Shown here: piece by piece, positions 29,655-40,410 of the stretch
Numbering within the stretch: the first letter of the stretch is position 1
Layout of the letters: every line of letters begins with the position of its first letter
From: Candidatus Gastranaerophilales bacterium
Lineage (GTDB): Bacteria; Cyanobacteriota; Vampirovibrionia; Gastranaerophilales; Gastranaerophilaceae
Length of the DNA stretch: 64,000 nt
Direction: 5' to 3'
Assembly (NCBI GenBank): GCA_947589425.1
Contig: CANQAV010000002.1
Location: 1-64,000, forward strand
Program-made: the position numbers and the translations under genes
The notes under the pieces: model-generated
Databases searched by the model: none
What the model was told of the DNA's origin: nothing
Seen by the model: the letters and a program-made list of their open reading frames with translations, nothing else

Positions 29655-31775
29655 TTATTTAATTATTTCAACGGCAGAATTTTCATTTATTAATTTTGCA
29701 AGATGACAGAATGTTTGAGGGAAATTTTCAATCAAATGAAAACTGCGGTAATTTATACTGTCTTTAAATCCGCAGGGATAATTAAGAAGCATATATGTTT
29801 CGGCTGTCATTTCATCAAGTCCGTTATGATTTTGATAGGAAGATAAACTATAAGGCAGAAAATAAGAAAGGGCTTTAATTCCCGAATTTTTCGTATATCT
29901 TTTTTCAAATCTTTTAAATTCGTCATAATATGTTTTTTTAAGCTCAATATCATCATCTATAAAAGTTTTTACGGGTTTTCCCAAAAATCTGTAATTTTTT
30001 GGTACATCACAGTCGCATATCGCATGCCCTAATTCATGAGCTAATATATAATAATTTGAACTCATCTGTAATATTCCTCCCCCTCTTGCATAATAGGGGT
30101 CTCTGCCCCAAAATATTGTGTCTGTATTTTTATCCAATTCCAAAAGCAAATTTGCACTCAGATTTTTTAGAACATCAAAACACGGCTTGTTTCCGGCTGT
30201 TTTTGATAATACATTAATTATCTTTTCCTTATCCTGCCATTTTATTGTAATTGTTTGTTTTTCATCATCAAAATAAGCATCATATTTAACGCCGTTTATT
30301 GTTGTGGTTGAATGATTATACTCTCTTTTAAAAGTTATATCCGATTGAATTTTTTCTTTTGTTTTCTGATTTTCAATTGTATAAGAATATTCATATTCCT
30401 TATTTAAACCGCTGTCGTATGAATTTGTTTTATATCTTCTTTGAATATGAAAGCCGTTTTTTGAAAAATCTTCATGGTAAGTATAGGACTCATCATCTTC
30501 AACAACATAAGATAATTTTTTACCTTGAAGATTGCCTTTTTTAATTTCTTGAATTACATCCAAATCCTGCGGATAATCGGCTAAGGTAAATTCTTCCCTA
30601 ATCCAAAAATCAGGACGTCTTTTATCGCGCCTTGAATAAATAATTTTTTGAGGCTCACGGTTTTCATCCAAAATTATCTCTGTTTGAGAGCGAGTTTCAA
30701 CACAATCTATACGATTAAACATATCGGGACTGAAAAAAACTCGACTGCGGATAATTCTATCCGATTGGGGATTATAGAAGCTTGCATAAACTTTTTCAAA
30801 TTCTTCTCTTTCTCTTCTTGTTTCTTCATTATTATCAAGCGCTTTTCTTATGATTATACCTTCTTTTTCTTTTTCTTTTTCAAGCATAATCTCAAAACCC
30901 AAATCATTTTCAAAAGATTTTAAATATATTGTTTTATCATCTTTTGAATAATTTGAGTTTTGGGGAATTTTATTTTTTTTATTTAAAAAGGTTAAAACTC
31001 TTAAAATACCTTCTAAACTGTATCCTTCTTCCTGAAGCATTCTGACTTTTTTATATTCACTGTCACGAAGACAATCCAGCGCAAGAATCATTGTATCTGT
31101 TATGTTTTCTATATTCTCACGTTTTTTCATAGGTAAAATGACACTGCTTAAAATATCACTAAAAAATTTTTCAGGGTCATTATCGTGATAAGCTTTAATT
31201 TTTGCCAATTGTATTTCATCTAAATCCAAAAAAGAAAGAGAATATGCCCACAAAGAATCAAAACCTCTGTCCTTCAAAGATAAATATTTATTAAATTTGT
31301 CTTCATCCAAAAGTCTTATGGTATTCCAATTGCAATTTTCCCCTCTTTCACAGCAAATTCTATACATTTCACAATTATTTTCACAAATTGCTCTTATAAC
31401 ATCAAAAGGTTTTGCGCCTTTTAATTTTATCAATTCATTATATAATTCAATTTCTCTTTTACCCAAACATTTTAATTCGCCCCAGTATTCATCCCGCTGC
31501 CCTTCTTCAAGCTGTTTAAAAATATTGAATTGCTCTTCATTTAAATTTTTAACTGCCATAAGAGCAAGATTAAAACTTTTTTTATCAAACATATGAGGAA
31601 GAGTAAGTATCTTCTCTTTTTCTTCGGGAGATAATTCATCAACTGCAGGCTGATATAAAGAAGTGCAGGGATACTTTAAATTAAATGAGGAAAGAAGTTT
31701 TTTAACGCTTTTTTTTGATTTTGCCGAAAAAGATATATTTTGATTATAATTACAGGGGCTATAATAAACTTTCAT
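29655..31775 (-). CDS. Large uncharacterised protein with zincin-like HELGHA motif
   Basis: ILAHELGHAICDCD; 706-aa ORF. Confidence 0.65.
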   Translation of the reverse strand: MKVYYSPCNYNQNISFSAKSKKSVKKLLSSFNLKYPCTSLYQPAVDELSPEEKEKILTLPHMFDKKSFNLALMAVKNLNEEQFNIFKQLEEGQRDEYWGELKCLGKREIELYNELIKLKGAKPFDVIRAICENNCEMYRICCERGENCNWNTIRLLDEDKFNKYLSLKDRGFDSLWAYSLSFLDLDEIQLAKIKAYHDNDPEKFFSDILSSVILPMKKRENIENITDTMILALDCLRDSEYKKVRMLQEEGYSLEGILRVLTFLNKKNKIPQNSNYSKDDKTIYLKSFENDLGFEIMLEKEKEKEGIIIRKALDNNEETRREREEFEKVYASFYNPQSDRIIRSRVFFSPDMFNRIDCVETRSQTEIILDENREPQKIIYSRRDKRRPDFWIREEFTLADYPQDLDVIQEIKKGNLQGKKLSYVVEDDESYTYHEDFSKNGFHIQRRYKTNSYDSGLNKEYEYSYTIENQKTKEKIQSDITFKREYNHSTTTINGVKYDAYFDDEKQTITIKWQDKEKIINVLSKTAGNKPCFDVLKNLSANLLLELDKNTDTIFWGRDPYYARGGGILQMSSNYYILAHELGHAICDCDVPKNYRFLGKPVKTFIDDDIELKKTYYDEFKRFEKRYTKNSGIKALSYFLPYSLSSYQNHNGLDEMTAETYMLLNYPCGFKDSINYRSFHLIENFPQTFCHLAKLINENSAVEIIK

Positions 31776-31812
31776 ATTTTATAAGAAAGCCCTAAATAAA
31801 ATATTTTGTCAT

Positions 31813-33048
31813 TTAATCCTTAATTTTAAACGCATAGAAAATTTCAAAAACCGAAAGAAGAAGAAAGAGCAAAAACACCGCTAAATAAGATAAATTTGAA
31901 TAAACCATAATCCCTTCAATATTTTTCGGCTCAAATACATGCATCAAAACTCCCGAAACCGCACCCAAAATACCAACCATCATAAAAAATCCGAAATTTT
32001 GGATGCTGACTGCTGTTGCAGAAACTTCATATCTGTTAATCATATGAAGGGACAAAATTAAAAGAGGTGAAATGCTTCCGATAAAAGAAGGTATTAAAAG
32101 TATAAGCGCAATAAACTTTGTTCTTATATCAAAGAAAAGAAGAGTGCAAATACTTAAAACAGACAAAAAACAAAGGATTGAAACAACCCTGAAAATTATA
32201 TCTCTTCTGTTGTTAAGACGTTTTGAAATATATGCGCTTACAATCGGGGCAATTGCTGAAATAAATGCCATTAAAGACAAAACCAAAGCTGAAGTCGAAC
32301 TTTGTAAAAAGCAGAAATCTTCAAGAAATTTTTTGCCGATAACGCTTTGTAAGACATAATAAATTCCGTAATTTAAAGAGCCGAACAGATATAAATTAAT
32401 ATTTTTCCCGTTAGATAAAATTTCACCGAAAGGCTTGAGGGAAAATTTGACCTCTTTTTCAATGTGTACGGGTTTAAAAATAAATAAAAAAATGATATAA
32501 AAAACACAAAGCGCAAGAGTAAATAAACCTATAATATAAAGACAGCTGCTCCAGCTTGTTTTAGATACGAAATATACAAAAGGTGCGTTTGCAAAAATAC
32601 CTCCGCTGTAGCCTATAAAAAGAATAAAAGAAACGGCAAGAGAAAAATTTTTATCTTTTGCAAACTTTTTAACTTCTCTTATGGCGCTCAAATAAAAAGT
32701 AGCACCGCCAAACCCCACAAGGGCTCGTGAAACATAGAGCATCAAAAGGCTGTTTGAACAGGGAAATATAATTGCGCCGAGGGCAAAAACAACTCCCCCT
32801 ATAAAAGCAACTCTAAACCCGCCCAATTTATCCACCATAAGCCCGATTAAAAGCTGTTCAAAGGCATATACCCAGCAAAATATTGCGCCGAGAAAAGTTA
32901 TCTGAGAAGCATTTGCGCTAAATGCGCTTTGAAGCTCGTTAAATATTGCTCCGGGAATTGCGCTTCGCTGAATATTAGCAAGAAAATAAAACAAAGTTAT
33001 AATTGCGATTAATATAAACCTTAAATGATGTTTTTGATGAAGGGACAT
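31813..33048 (-). CDS. MFS transporter
   Basis: 12-TM-like hydrophobic profile; LMVDKLGGFRVAFIGG motif-A-like. Confidence 0.85.
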   Translation of the reverse strand: MSLHQKHHLRFILIAIITLFYFLANIQRSAIPGAIFNELQSAFSANASQITFLGAIFCWVYAFEQLLIGLMVDKLGGFRVAFIGGVVFALGAIIFPCSNSLLMLYVSRALVGFGGATFYLSAIREVKKFAKDKNFSLAVSFILFIGYSGGIFANAPFVYFVSKTSWSSCLYIIGLFTLALCVFYIIFLFIFKPVHIEKEVKFSLKPFGEILSNGKNINLYLFGSLNYGIYYVLQSVIGKKFLEDFCFLQSSTSALVLSLMAFISAIAPIVSAYISKRLNNRRDIIFRVVSILCFLSVLSICTLLFFDIRTKFIALILLIPSFIGSISPLLILSLHMINRYEVSATAVSIQNFGFFMMVGILGAVSGVLMHVFEPKNIEGIMVYSNLSYLAVFLLFLLLSVFEIFYAFKIKD

Positions 33049-33056
33049 AATTTCTC

Positions 33057-33395
33057 TTACTTTTTAAATATAAAAAATACTGCCAGAACAATGAAAATAA
33101 AGCCGATTAAATAATTCCAGCGAAATTGCTCTTTTAAATACAATACGCTGAAAAAACTGAAAATAATTAAGGTTATGACTTCCTGAATTGTTTTGAGTTG
33201 AACAACATTATATACTTCATGCCCGAAACGATTTGCAGGTACCTGAAAACAATATTCAAAAAATGCTATAAGCCAGGAAACCAAAATAACCGTCCAAAGT
33301 GCGGAGCTTTTATGGCGAAGATGCCCATACCATGCAAATGTCATAAAAACATTTGAAATAATTAAAAGCACGACGGGTGTTAAATATTTAATCAT
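33057..33395 (-). CDS. DUF486 (DMT-superfamily) small membrane protein
   Basis: FMTFAWYGHL...FEYCFQVPANRFGHEVYNVVQLKTIQEVITL. Confidence 0.85.
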   Translation of the reverse strand: MIKYLTPVVLLIISNVFMTFAWYGHLRHKSSALWTVILVSWLIAFFEYCFQVPANRFGHEVYNVVQLKTIQEVITLIIFSFFSVLYLKEQFRWNYLIGFIFIVLAVFFIFKK

Positions 33396-33491
33396 AGAAT
33401 TATTTTAATACAAACTTTGAAAAAGAAAAATTTGTCATTAAATAAAATGTATGCGTATAATATTGATATTCAAGTTACAAGCGGGGGAGTT

Positions 33492-34130
33492 ATGATAAGA
33501 AAAAAGATATTTTTACCTTTAATTATTTTATCCATGCTGTTGTTTTGCGCATACGCAGAAGAAGAAACCAATCAAATAACGGAGTCTTTATATAAGACAT
33601 ATAAAAATGTCACCGATAATGACAGCATTATAAGGGCGCTTGAAAAACTGGATAACACAACGGGAAAATATTCAAAAGAAGCAATTTTAGGGAAAAACCC
33701 CACAAATAAACCTGTTAAAGTTGAATTTATGAATTTAGCTTCAATTAACCCGATGTATATGAATTTTGATGCTTTAGGGTGGAAACAGAAAAAAAGATTA
33801 TATATTTATATCAATGAAAAACACAAAGATGCTCCCATAGAAGCTTTAAGCGCAATTTTAGCGCATGAAGCAATTCATCAGGATGAATATAATTCGCTTA
33901 ACGAAGAAACTTACGCATGGACTTTGGAAGCTGCCGTTTGGACACAGTTAAGCGACGACAACCCGGAGCTTGAAAAAATCTCTCATCCCTTGGTAGAGAG
34001 AGAAAACACAATCAAACAACTTTTTGTCAGAGGAGACTACACCAGCAAATATATCAATATGTTTGTTATAAACAACAAAGGTTATCGAAATTTGCCCGAG
34101 AGTTCTTACGGTTTTGAGGAGCTGTTGTAA
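33492..34130 (+). CDS. Signal-peptide protein with HEAIH zinc-protease-like motif
   Basis: Internal ATG preceded by gggggag SD; MIRKKIFLPLIILSMLLFCAYA; ILAHEAIHQDEY. Confidence 0.7.
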   Translation: MIRKKIFLPLIILSMLLFCAYAEEETNQITESLYKTYKNVTDNDSIIRALEKLDNTTGKYSKEAILGKNPTNKPVKVEFMNLASINPMYMNFDALGWKQKKRLYIYINEKHKDAPIEALSAILAHEAIHQDEYNSLNEETYAWTLEAAVWTQLSDDNPELEKISHPLVERENTIKQLFVRGDYTSKYINMFVINNKGYRNLPESSYGFEELL

Positions 34131-34131
34131 A

Positions 34132-34287
34132 CTATTTTCCGTATGAGTTTACGGATTTAGATGCAAGATGTGAAAAGTATGCTTCCTTGAATTCAGAGTT
34201 TCCTATTCTTTCAATGGCAGACGGAATAACGATTAAACACGCATATACAATTATGCCAAAGAACACGAGACTTAACAACTCAAGCAT
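34132..34287 (-). CDS. 51-aa single-TM small protein (below track cutoff)
   Basis: MLELLSLVFFGIIVYACLIVIPSAIERIGNSEFKEAYFSHLASKSVNSYGK; SD gaggt upstream of ATG. Confidence 0.6.
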   Translation of the reverse strand: MLELLSLVFFGIIVYACLIVIPSAIERIGNSEFKEAYFSHLASKSVNSYGK

Positions 34288-34385
34288 TTTTTTACCTCAC
34301 TTTCAACGTGTCAATCCTACATGAATAGACGGACTATATGGAAAAAACTTTAAGGAAAACTGTTGAATTTTAACAAAAATTTACA

Positions 34386-35504
34386 TTAAGTCTTTTTTAC
34401 ATTGAGCTCCGGACACAACTGACATGATGAAAAAACTTTTGAATATTTAAGATTTTTTCTGAAACATCTGTATTTTGGGTTGTTTATGATTTCAAAAAGC
34501 CTCTGTTCTTTAATATTACCCATTTTACAGGATAGACAAGGATAAACACTACCTTCCGCATTTATTATTGTATTCGCAAAAGGATATCTGCAAGGCTCAT
34601 ATATTTCTTTAATATCTTTAGAATTATATTCAAGAAAGAATTTTTTAATTAAATCTATTTCTTTTTTGGGATTTTTGTTTTCAAATTTAGGAGAAAAACG
34701 AATTTTTGTTTTTGAAAACTTTTTCATTTTTTGGATTTCCCAAAAGATTTCTTCAAATTTATCTATATCAAAATAAAGCTCAACAGGGTAGTTATTTTTA
34801 TAAAACACTTCATCAAAAGACTCATATAAAACGGGATTATGTTTTAGTTTATTGTTCTGCAAAAAAGAGACGGAAAAAAAGTCAAAACCCTGGTTTGTTG
34901 CATATTGGTAAATTTTAAGCAAATCTTCAAGATTATCTTTCAATACCGTTGTTTTTATATCCACCATTAATTTTGATTTTTCAATGTGGCAGCTTTGAGT
35001 TAAAGCGTTTAGATTTGCTTGAATTTTATCAAAATTACCGTTTTCACCCCTTGTTTTATCGTAATTTTTACCCCATTTGTCAAGACATATACTCAATAAA
35101 AGAATTTTCGCTTCAATAATTGCATCTGCCATATCCTCATCAAGCGAAAGCCCTTCCGTTACAATATTAATTTTGCCTAAGGTTTTTTTTGAAGCTTTAA
35201 ACAAAATTTCTTTATAATCTTCTTTTGATAAATGCTCAATGCCAATAAGCGTTATAAATGCAAAAAAAGGAATCTGTTCAATTAAATTCAGCCATTGATT
35301 TTTTGTTAGAACATCTTTATTGCTTTTGTCTTCTTTTTCAAGGGGAATAGACATATTGCATCTTTCGGTCAGCACAAAAGAATATCTCAAGGGACAGATT
35401 GCAAAACCGCTTTTTTCAAAAAATCTCGAATAACTTATTCTTGCATATAAATCTCTGATAAAATCAAATGTCCCGTAAGGATTAATTATGTCGCTGAAGT
35501 TCAT
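34386..35504 (-). CDS. Radical SAM/SPASM-like protein with degenerate rSAM cysteine motif
   Basis: VLTERCNMSIPLEK where CxxxCxxC is expected; SPASM-like NAEGSVYPCLSCKMGNI...CQLC. Confidence 0.65.
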   Translation of the reverse strand: MNFSDIINPYGTFDFIRDLYARISYSRFFEKSGFAICPLRYSFVLTERCNMSIPLEKEDKSNKDVLTKNQWLNLIEQIPFFAFITLIGIEHLSKEDYKEILFKASKKTLGKINIVTEGLSLDEDMADAIIEAKILLLSICLDKWGKNYDKTRGENGNFDKIQANLNALTQSCHIEKSKLMVDIKTTVLKDNLEDLLKIYQYATNQGFDFFSVSFLQNNKLKHNPVLYESFDEVFYKNNYPVELYFDIDKFEEIFWEIQKMKKFSKTKIRFSPKFENKNPKKEIDLIKKFFLEYNSKDIKEIYEPCRYPFANTIINAEGSVYPCLSCKMGNIKEQRLFEIINNPKYRCFRKNLKYSKVFSSCQLCPELNVKKT

Positions 35505-35576
35505 AATGGAATTATATATATTTTAATTTATAGTGACAAGTAATTTAAAATAATTTTTAAATTTTGTTTCAATAAA

Positions 35577-38360
35577 TTAATTTTCTACATAACTCATAAG
35601 CTGAGTAATTGCGGTTTGAATATTGTTAATTTTATCTTCAATTATTTCCACCCGATTTGTAAGCATTTTGGTTTGAGTCATGTTTTCGTAAAAAATATCA
35701 ATTAATTGCGAAGGATTAAAATTCTCAGCCTGTGCTGTTGAAACAGCATCTAATTTTTTTGTTAACTCATTAATTTTGGCTTCTTGAGCCTGAGAATTTT
35801 TAACAAGATATTTAAGCGCATTTTCAATTTTGGAGCTAAATTCCATCAGATTTGATTTTGATTTTTCACTTTGGACAAGTCTTGTTTTGATATCTTCAAA
35901 CGCATTGTTTTGAAGTTCATCAAGGCGGTTTGAAACATCATCTAATTTATCAACGGCATCTTTACACCAGCCTGAAAGATTGCCCAATTCTGATTCAATA
36001 TCTCTGTTTAATTTAACATTTTCAAGCCCCACCGTTCTCAATTCTGCGATTTTTTCCTGAAGCGTTTTCATCTCCTGAGATGAAGCGGTATTTTTTTCAA
36101 TAGTTAATTTAATTTTAGCCAAATCAGATTCAATATCTTCAAGATTGTATGAATAATCTGAATTTTCGCTGTTAGACCTTATCTTTATTATTGCTTTTTC
36201 AAGTTTTAAAAATTCGCCTTCAAGATTTTCTTTGATTTCTTGGGAAATATTATTTTTTAAATATTCAAAATTTGATAAATATTCTTGAACTTTGTTTGCA
36301 AGATTGTCAATATCGGCAGAAGATTTATCTTCCGCTTGGGAATCGGAAGGCTTTTGCACAAGAGATGAAATTTTTTGTATGTTTTCTTTTAATTTAATGT
36401 CTATTTGGCTCTTTGTATCTCTTAATTCTTCCGATAAATCAAGATTAAATTCTTGCATTTCCTGAATTTTATCGTTTAATCGCTGAAGTGCGCCTATAAC
36501 CGAAGTTATTGATTTATTTTCTTCAATGCCCGAAATTTTTGTTGTAATTGTAAGGACACTTGCCTGAATTTCTTCAAGAAGTTCTTTTGCATTATGGATT
36601 TGCTGTAAATTAGCTCTTTCAATTTTGGAGTCCATCTCAATAACAGCGTCTTTTAGAGATTTGCTTCCTAAGCTTTCATCATTATTTGCGCCGACACAAT
36701 TTATTAAGAGGCTGTCAATTTTTGATTCAAACTGAGAAAGTGACTCTTCACGAGATTTATCGACATTTTGGAAAGCATCCAAAATGTCGCTTTTTAAAAC
36801 ATTCAGGTTATCTTGCGTGTTTATAATATTTGAGTTGATTGTATTATCAATTTTTTGTACTGTTTCACGTCTGTAGTCTTCCAATTGAGTTTCAATAACG
36901 GATAAACTATCCTGTAATCTGTCTTTCAAAACATCGACGTTATCAGCAAAATAATCAGAAAGTTTTTGAAGATCTATTTTTAAACCGTCAACAATTTCAG
37001 TATTTGAATTTTTTGCACCGTCATTAATTTTAGCAAGCGCATTCTCCAAACTTTCCTGAAAAGATAACACCGTTTCAGAAAAATCACTTTTTAACCGAGC
37101 CAAATTTGCGCTGTTTTCGCTTACTACATGATTTCTGAAAATTTCAAGCTTATCCGATATATTGGGGATTGATTCGGAAATTTGAGTAAGCATTTGAATT
37201 GTTGAATTTGTATTCACGCCGCTTAAGCTTGTTTCAAGATTTTTAACGGAAGATTGGATTTCCGAAGTAACATTTTTTAAATTGTCGGACATTTCTTTTA
37301 AGGTTTTACCCAAATCTTGATTTTTAAGTTCATCTAATGCCCGCTCAACAGGCTCCTGCAAAATTTTAATATTACCCCGGTTGATGTCATTCAGATCGCT
37401 TTTAAAAGAATTAAGCCCCGTCATAAGATTTTTTATATCATCTTGAATAATTTTCAAATATTTTTCATAATCTTGGGCATTTTGGCGTGCTCTTTTTAAA
37501 ACGTCGTCATTCAACAAAACACGTATATTTTTAACTTCGCCGTTCAAATTCTGAATTGAACTTGACATATTAGAAATTTCAATTTTTGTTGAAGATATAT
37601 CTTTGCTTATATCTTGTTGGTTATTGTTTTTAGATGAGTTAATTGTATTTGAAAGATTTTTTATTTCTTGAACGGCATCATGAAAAATATTTTCCCTGTG
37701 CGCAATGGAATCAATAAGGCTTGTCAAATCCTGATATTTAGCATCAATTACCGCAACTTGCGACTTAACGGAATTAATATTATCAACAACCGTTCCGATT
37801 TGACTTTTGACTTCCAAGACATCATCTTTTGCATTTGTTTTTTTAATTTGACCTAAAAAGTCTGCAAAATTTTTATTCAAAGTGTCGGTTATATTTTTGA
37901 AACCCTGAGAAAAATTCATGAAATTTTCGCTTAATTTAGTGATTTCAAGATAGCCGTCACCGCTTTTGTTGTTCTGCGCAAGATTAAATATTCTCTCAAG
38001 CGCCAAATCTTGGGCATTAAGCTTAGAATATATATTTGCCGTATCGTTTAAAATTTTATTGATTTCCGCATTAACCTTTGGGTTTTGAGCGGTATTATTC
38101 ATCATAAAATTATTCAGGGAAACTTCTAAATCTTTAAGGGAACGGCTTGTTTGGCTGTATTTTTGTTCAAGTGTTTTTCTGAATTCTTCAATCAGGGTTG
38201 AAGCGATTTTTTCGCCCGAAACATTGGTCAAATTTTCATATCTTTGAGATAAACTTGTTAATGCATTATAAATCTCACCCTGCGACATTGATGATTTGGC
38301 ATAAAGCCCCTTTATTGCTTCCGTCAGTTGGTCTAATCTTATTTCTATGTTATCAGCCAT
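35577..38360 (-). CDS. 927-aa coiled-coil protein
   Basis: Near-continuous heptad-like sequence. Confidence 0.75.
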   Translation of the reverse strand: MADNIEIRLDQLTEAIKGLYAKSSMSQGEIYNALTSLSQRYENLTNVSGEKIASTLIEEFRKTLEQKYSQTSRSLKDLEVSLNNFMMNNTAQNPKVNAEINKILNDTANIYSKLNAQDLALERIFNLAQNNKSGDGYLEITKLSENFMNFSQGFKNITDTLNKNFADFLGQIKKTNAKDDVLEVKSQIGTVVDNINSVKSQVAVIDAKYQDLTSLIDSIAHRENIFHDAVQEIKNLSNTINSSKNNNQQDISKDISSTKIEISNMSSSIQNLNGEVKNIRVLLNDDVLKRARQNAQDYEKYLKIIQDDIKNLMTGLNSFKSDLNDINRGNIKILQEPVERALDELKNQDLGKTLKEMSDNLKNVTSEIQSSVKNLETSLSGVNTNSTIQMLTQISESIPNISDKLEIFRNHVVSENSANLARLKSDFSETVLSFQESLENALAKINDGAKNSNTEIVDGLKIDLQKLSDYFADNVDVLKDRLQDSLSVIETQLEDYRRETVQKIDNTINSNIINTQDNLNVLKSDILDAFQNVDKSREESLSQFESKIDSLLINCVGANNDESLGSKSLKDAVIEMDSKIERANLQQIHNAKELLEEIQASVLTITTKISGIEENKSITSVIGALQRLNDKIQEMQEFNLDLSEELRDTKSQIDIKLKENIQKISSLVQKPSDSQAEDKSSADIDNLANKVQEYLSNFEYLKNNISQEIKENLEGEFLKLEKAIIKIRSNSENSDYSYNLEDIESDLAKIKLTIEKNTASSQEMKTLQEKIAELRTVGLENVKLNRDIESELGNLSGWCKDAVDKLDDVSNRLDELQNNAFEDIKTRLVQSEKSKSNLMEFSSKIENALKYLVKNSQAQEAKINELTKKLDAVSTAQAENFNPSQLIDIFYENMTQTKMLTNRVEIIEDKINNIQTAITQLMSYVEN

Positions 38361-38442
38361 GGTATTTTTTATATTTTCCCCTATATATCTTAATTTATTT
38401 TATCAAAAAGCTTATATTTCATGTTGAATTGTTAAGTTTATG

Positions 38443-40350
38443 TTAATAAGTTTGCTCTCTGAAAACACTAGTTTTTAAAACGTCAAGATAATTATCGGTC
38501 AAATGCGCCCAATCAAAAAGTATTACGCCCTTAAGCCTCAGTTTTCTTATTATATGAATTTGTCTTAATAAATCTTCAGGATCAGACTCAATAAATCCGG
38601 CAAATAATCCGGGATATACGTTTGAATTACCCTGCGCTTTTTTTCTTATTTCATCAAGCATGTCATAAGCTAATTCATCATCGCTTGTTAAAATTAAAGG
38701 AGTTATGGCATCAAGATATTCTTCGCTTATCCACCGTGTCCAGTCTTGAAATTTCGTTTGAAGACTGATTTTATAATCCGGGAAAACAACTGCGGTAAAC
38801 AAAATATTTCTGTTTTTTAAAAGCATGGATGCTTTTCTTATGTAATCCGTTATCTTATCTCTTCTGTATTCGCACCAATTGTTCCACATTGAGCCTTTAG
38901 ACTCAATTTCAAGGGGGTCTGATCCGTATAAATTTTTAAATTCTTCTCTTGCATAGGGAGTATAGCCCCACTGGTTGTTATAGTTTTCTTTTGCAATGTT
39001 CGGATATCTTACATAATCAATATTAAAACCGTCTATATTATATCGGGCGGAAATTTCAGCTATTAATTTGAGCAGAAATTCCGTCACTTCAGGGTTTGCA
39101 GGGTCTAAGAAATATCCGTTATGCTCCTGAGGATGTGATACATAGCCTTTAAAATCGGCTTTTTGTTTTGTTCTGTTCATCCAGTCGGGATGAACGGCAA
39201 GAATTGATTGAGGATTAGACAGAGGGGATCTGTTTCCTACATAAAAACTTTCAAACCAAACATGGATTTTTATATTTCTTCGATGCGCTTCTTTAATCCA
39301 AACCGCAAGAACGTCAATATTTTTGAAATCGGGGTTTTGTTCTTCAAAACCATATTCTTTCATTGTACGAGAGGGGAAAATCGTTCTGCCGTGATAATAA
39401 GTTTCTAAAAATACGTTATTAATGCCTGTTTCTTTCATTTTATCAAGCGTTTTTTGAATATCCGCAACCGTTTTTTCGCTCGGACGAACCCAGGTGCCTT
39501 TTAGTTCATCTTTGATATATGGCAGAGTATAACGATATGCAATTGAAGCACTTTCAATTGCTTCTTTTGCATAGTTTAGGGAAGTATCGGAAGAATCCTT
39601 TAAGGATTTTTTATACTGTTGTTTTGCACGTTTTAAATAATAATAAATAAATTTATCATCTCTGTTTTGGGACTCTTGTTTTGTTGAAATAAGAGTTTCT
39701 TCAATACTTACTATTTTTGATTTTGCGAAATAGCGGTAACTGTCAAGCGTTGTATATGCTCTTATCTGCCTATCCAATAAATCTACTTTTGTACCTATTT
39801 TTAAGTTATCGCTAATCCATTTTTTAGCGCTGCCATGCCCCGACACAACATAACCGTCACGGGGAATTAAAGAATTTGCTCCGCTTAAGCGGACAACAAT
39901 TCCGTCCACCACAACCGCTTCTTTTCCAAATTCATTTGTCTGGGTTGTCCTTCCGAAATCTCTTGTATATATAACAAGCTGGTTTGTTCCTCTGTATCCC
40001 GGGAAACTGTTGTTGGGTTTATCTATCGGATAAATGGCATTTATATATCTTGAGGCTTCTTGAATAACTCTATCCGAAGAATCTTTCAAAACGATATTTT
40101 TTTCATTTTTTGCGCTTTTTTTATCACGTTTTACTTCTTTTAAAGTTATTTCCTGATTTTTATTAACCGCATTTTTTTCATTATTTTTTTTAATGTAAAC
40201 AGGCTCTTCAACATTAATATTTTTCGGCTCGTAATTTATAGTTATCGAATCAGAATAACTAATGGGGGCAGAATTTGCGTATGAAGAAGGAATGTTCAAA
40301 AAGAACAAAAAACTAAAAAATACTATAAAAAATTTTAAATAACTCCTCAA
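38443..40350 (-). CDS. Secreted glycoside hydrolase-like protein (GHL10 family)
   Basis: Signal peptide; GTWVRPSEKTVADIQKTLDKMKETGINNVFLETYYHGRTIFPS; YNIDGFNIDYVRYP. Confidence 0.85.
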   Translation of the reverse strand: MRSYLKFFIVFFSFLFFLNIPSSYANSAPISYSDSITINYEPKNINVEEPVYIKKNNEKNAVNKNQEITLKEVKRDKKSAKNEKNIVLKDSSDRVIQEASRYINAIYPIDKPNNSFPGYRGTNQLVIYTRDFGRTTQTNEFGKEAVVVDGIVVRLSGANSLIPRDGYVVSGHGSAKKWISDNLKIGTKVDLLDRQIRAYTTLDSYRYFAKSKIVSIEETLISTKQESQNRDDKFIYYYLKRAKQQYKKSLKDSSDTSLNYAKEAIESASIAYRYTLPYIKDELKGTWVRPSEKTVADIQKTLDKMKETGINNVFLETYYHGRTIFPSRTMKEYGFEEQNPDFKNIDVLAVWIKEAHRRNIKIHVWFESFYVGNRSPLSNPQSILAVHPDWMNRTKQKADFKGYVSHPQEHNGYFLDPANPEVTEFLLKLIAEISARYNIDGFNIDYVRYPNIAKENYNNQWGYTPYAREEFKNLYGSDPLEIESKGSMWNNWCEYRRDKITDYIRKASMLLKNRNILFTAVVFPDYKISLQTKFQDWTRWISEEYLDAITPLILTSDDELAYDMLDEIRKKAQGNSNVYPGLFAGFIESDPEDLLRQIHIIRKLRLKGVILFDWAHLTDNYLDVLKTSVFREQTY

Positions 40351-40410
40351 GTTTTTTCCCTAAATTATTAATAAAATTCTACACTAAAAAATAACCCGTA
40401 GCAAAAATGT

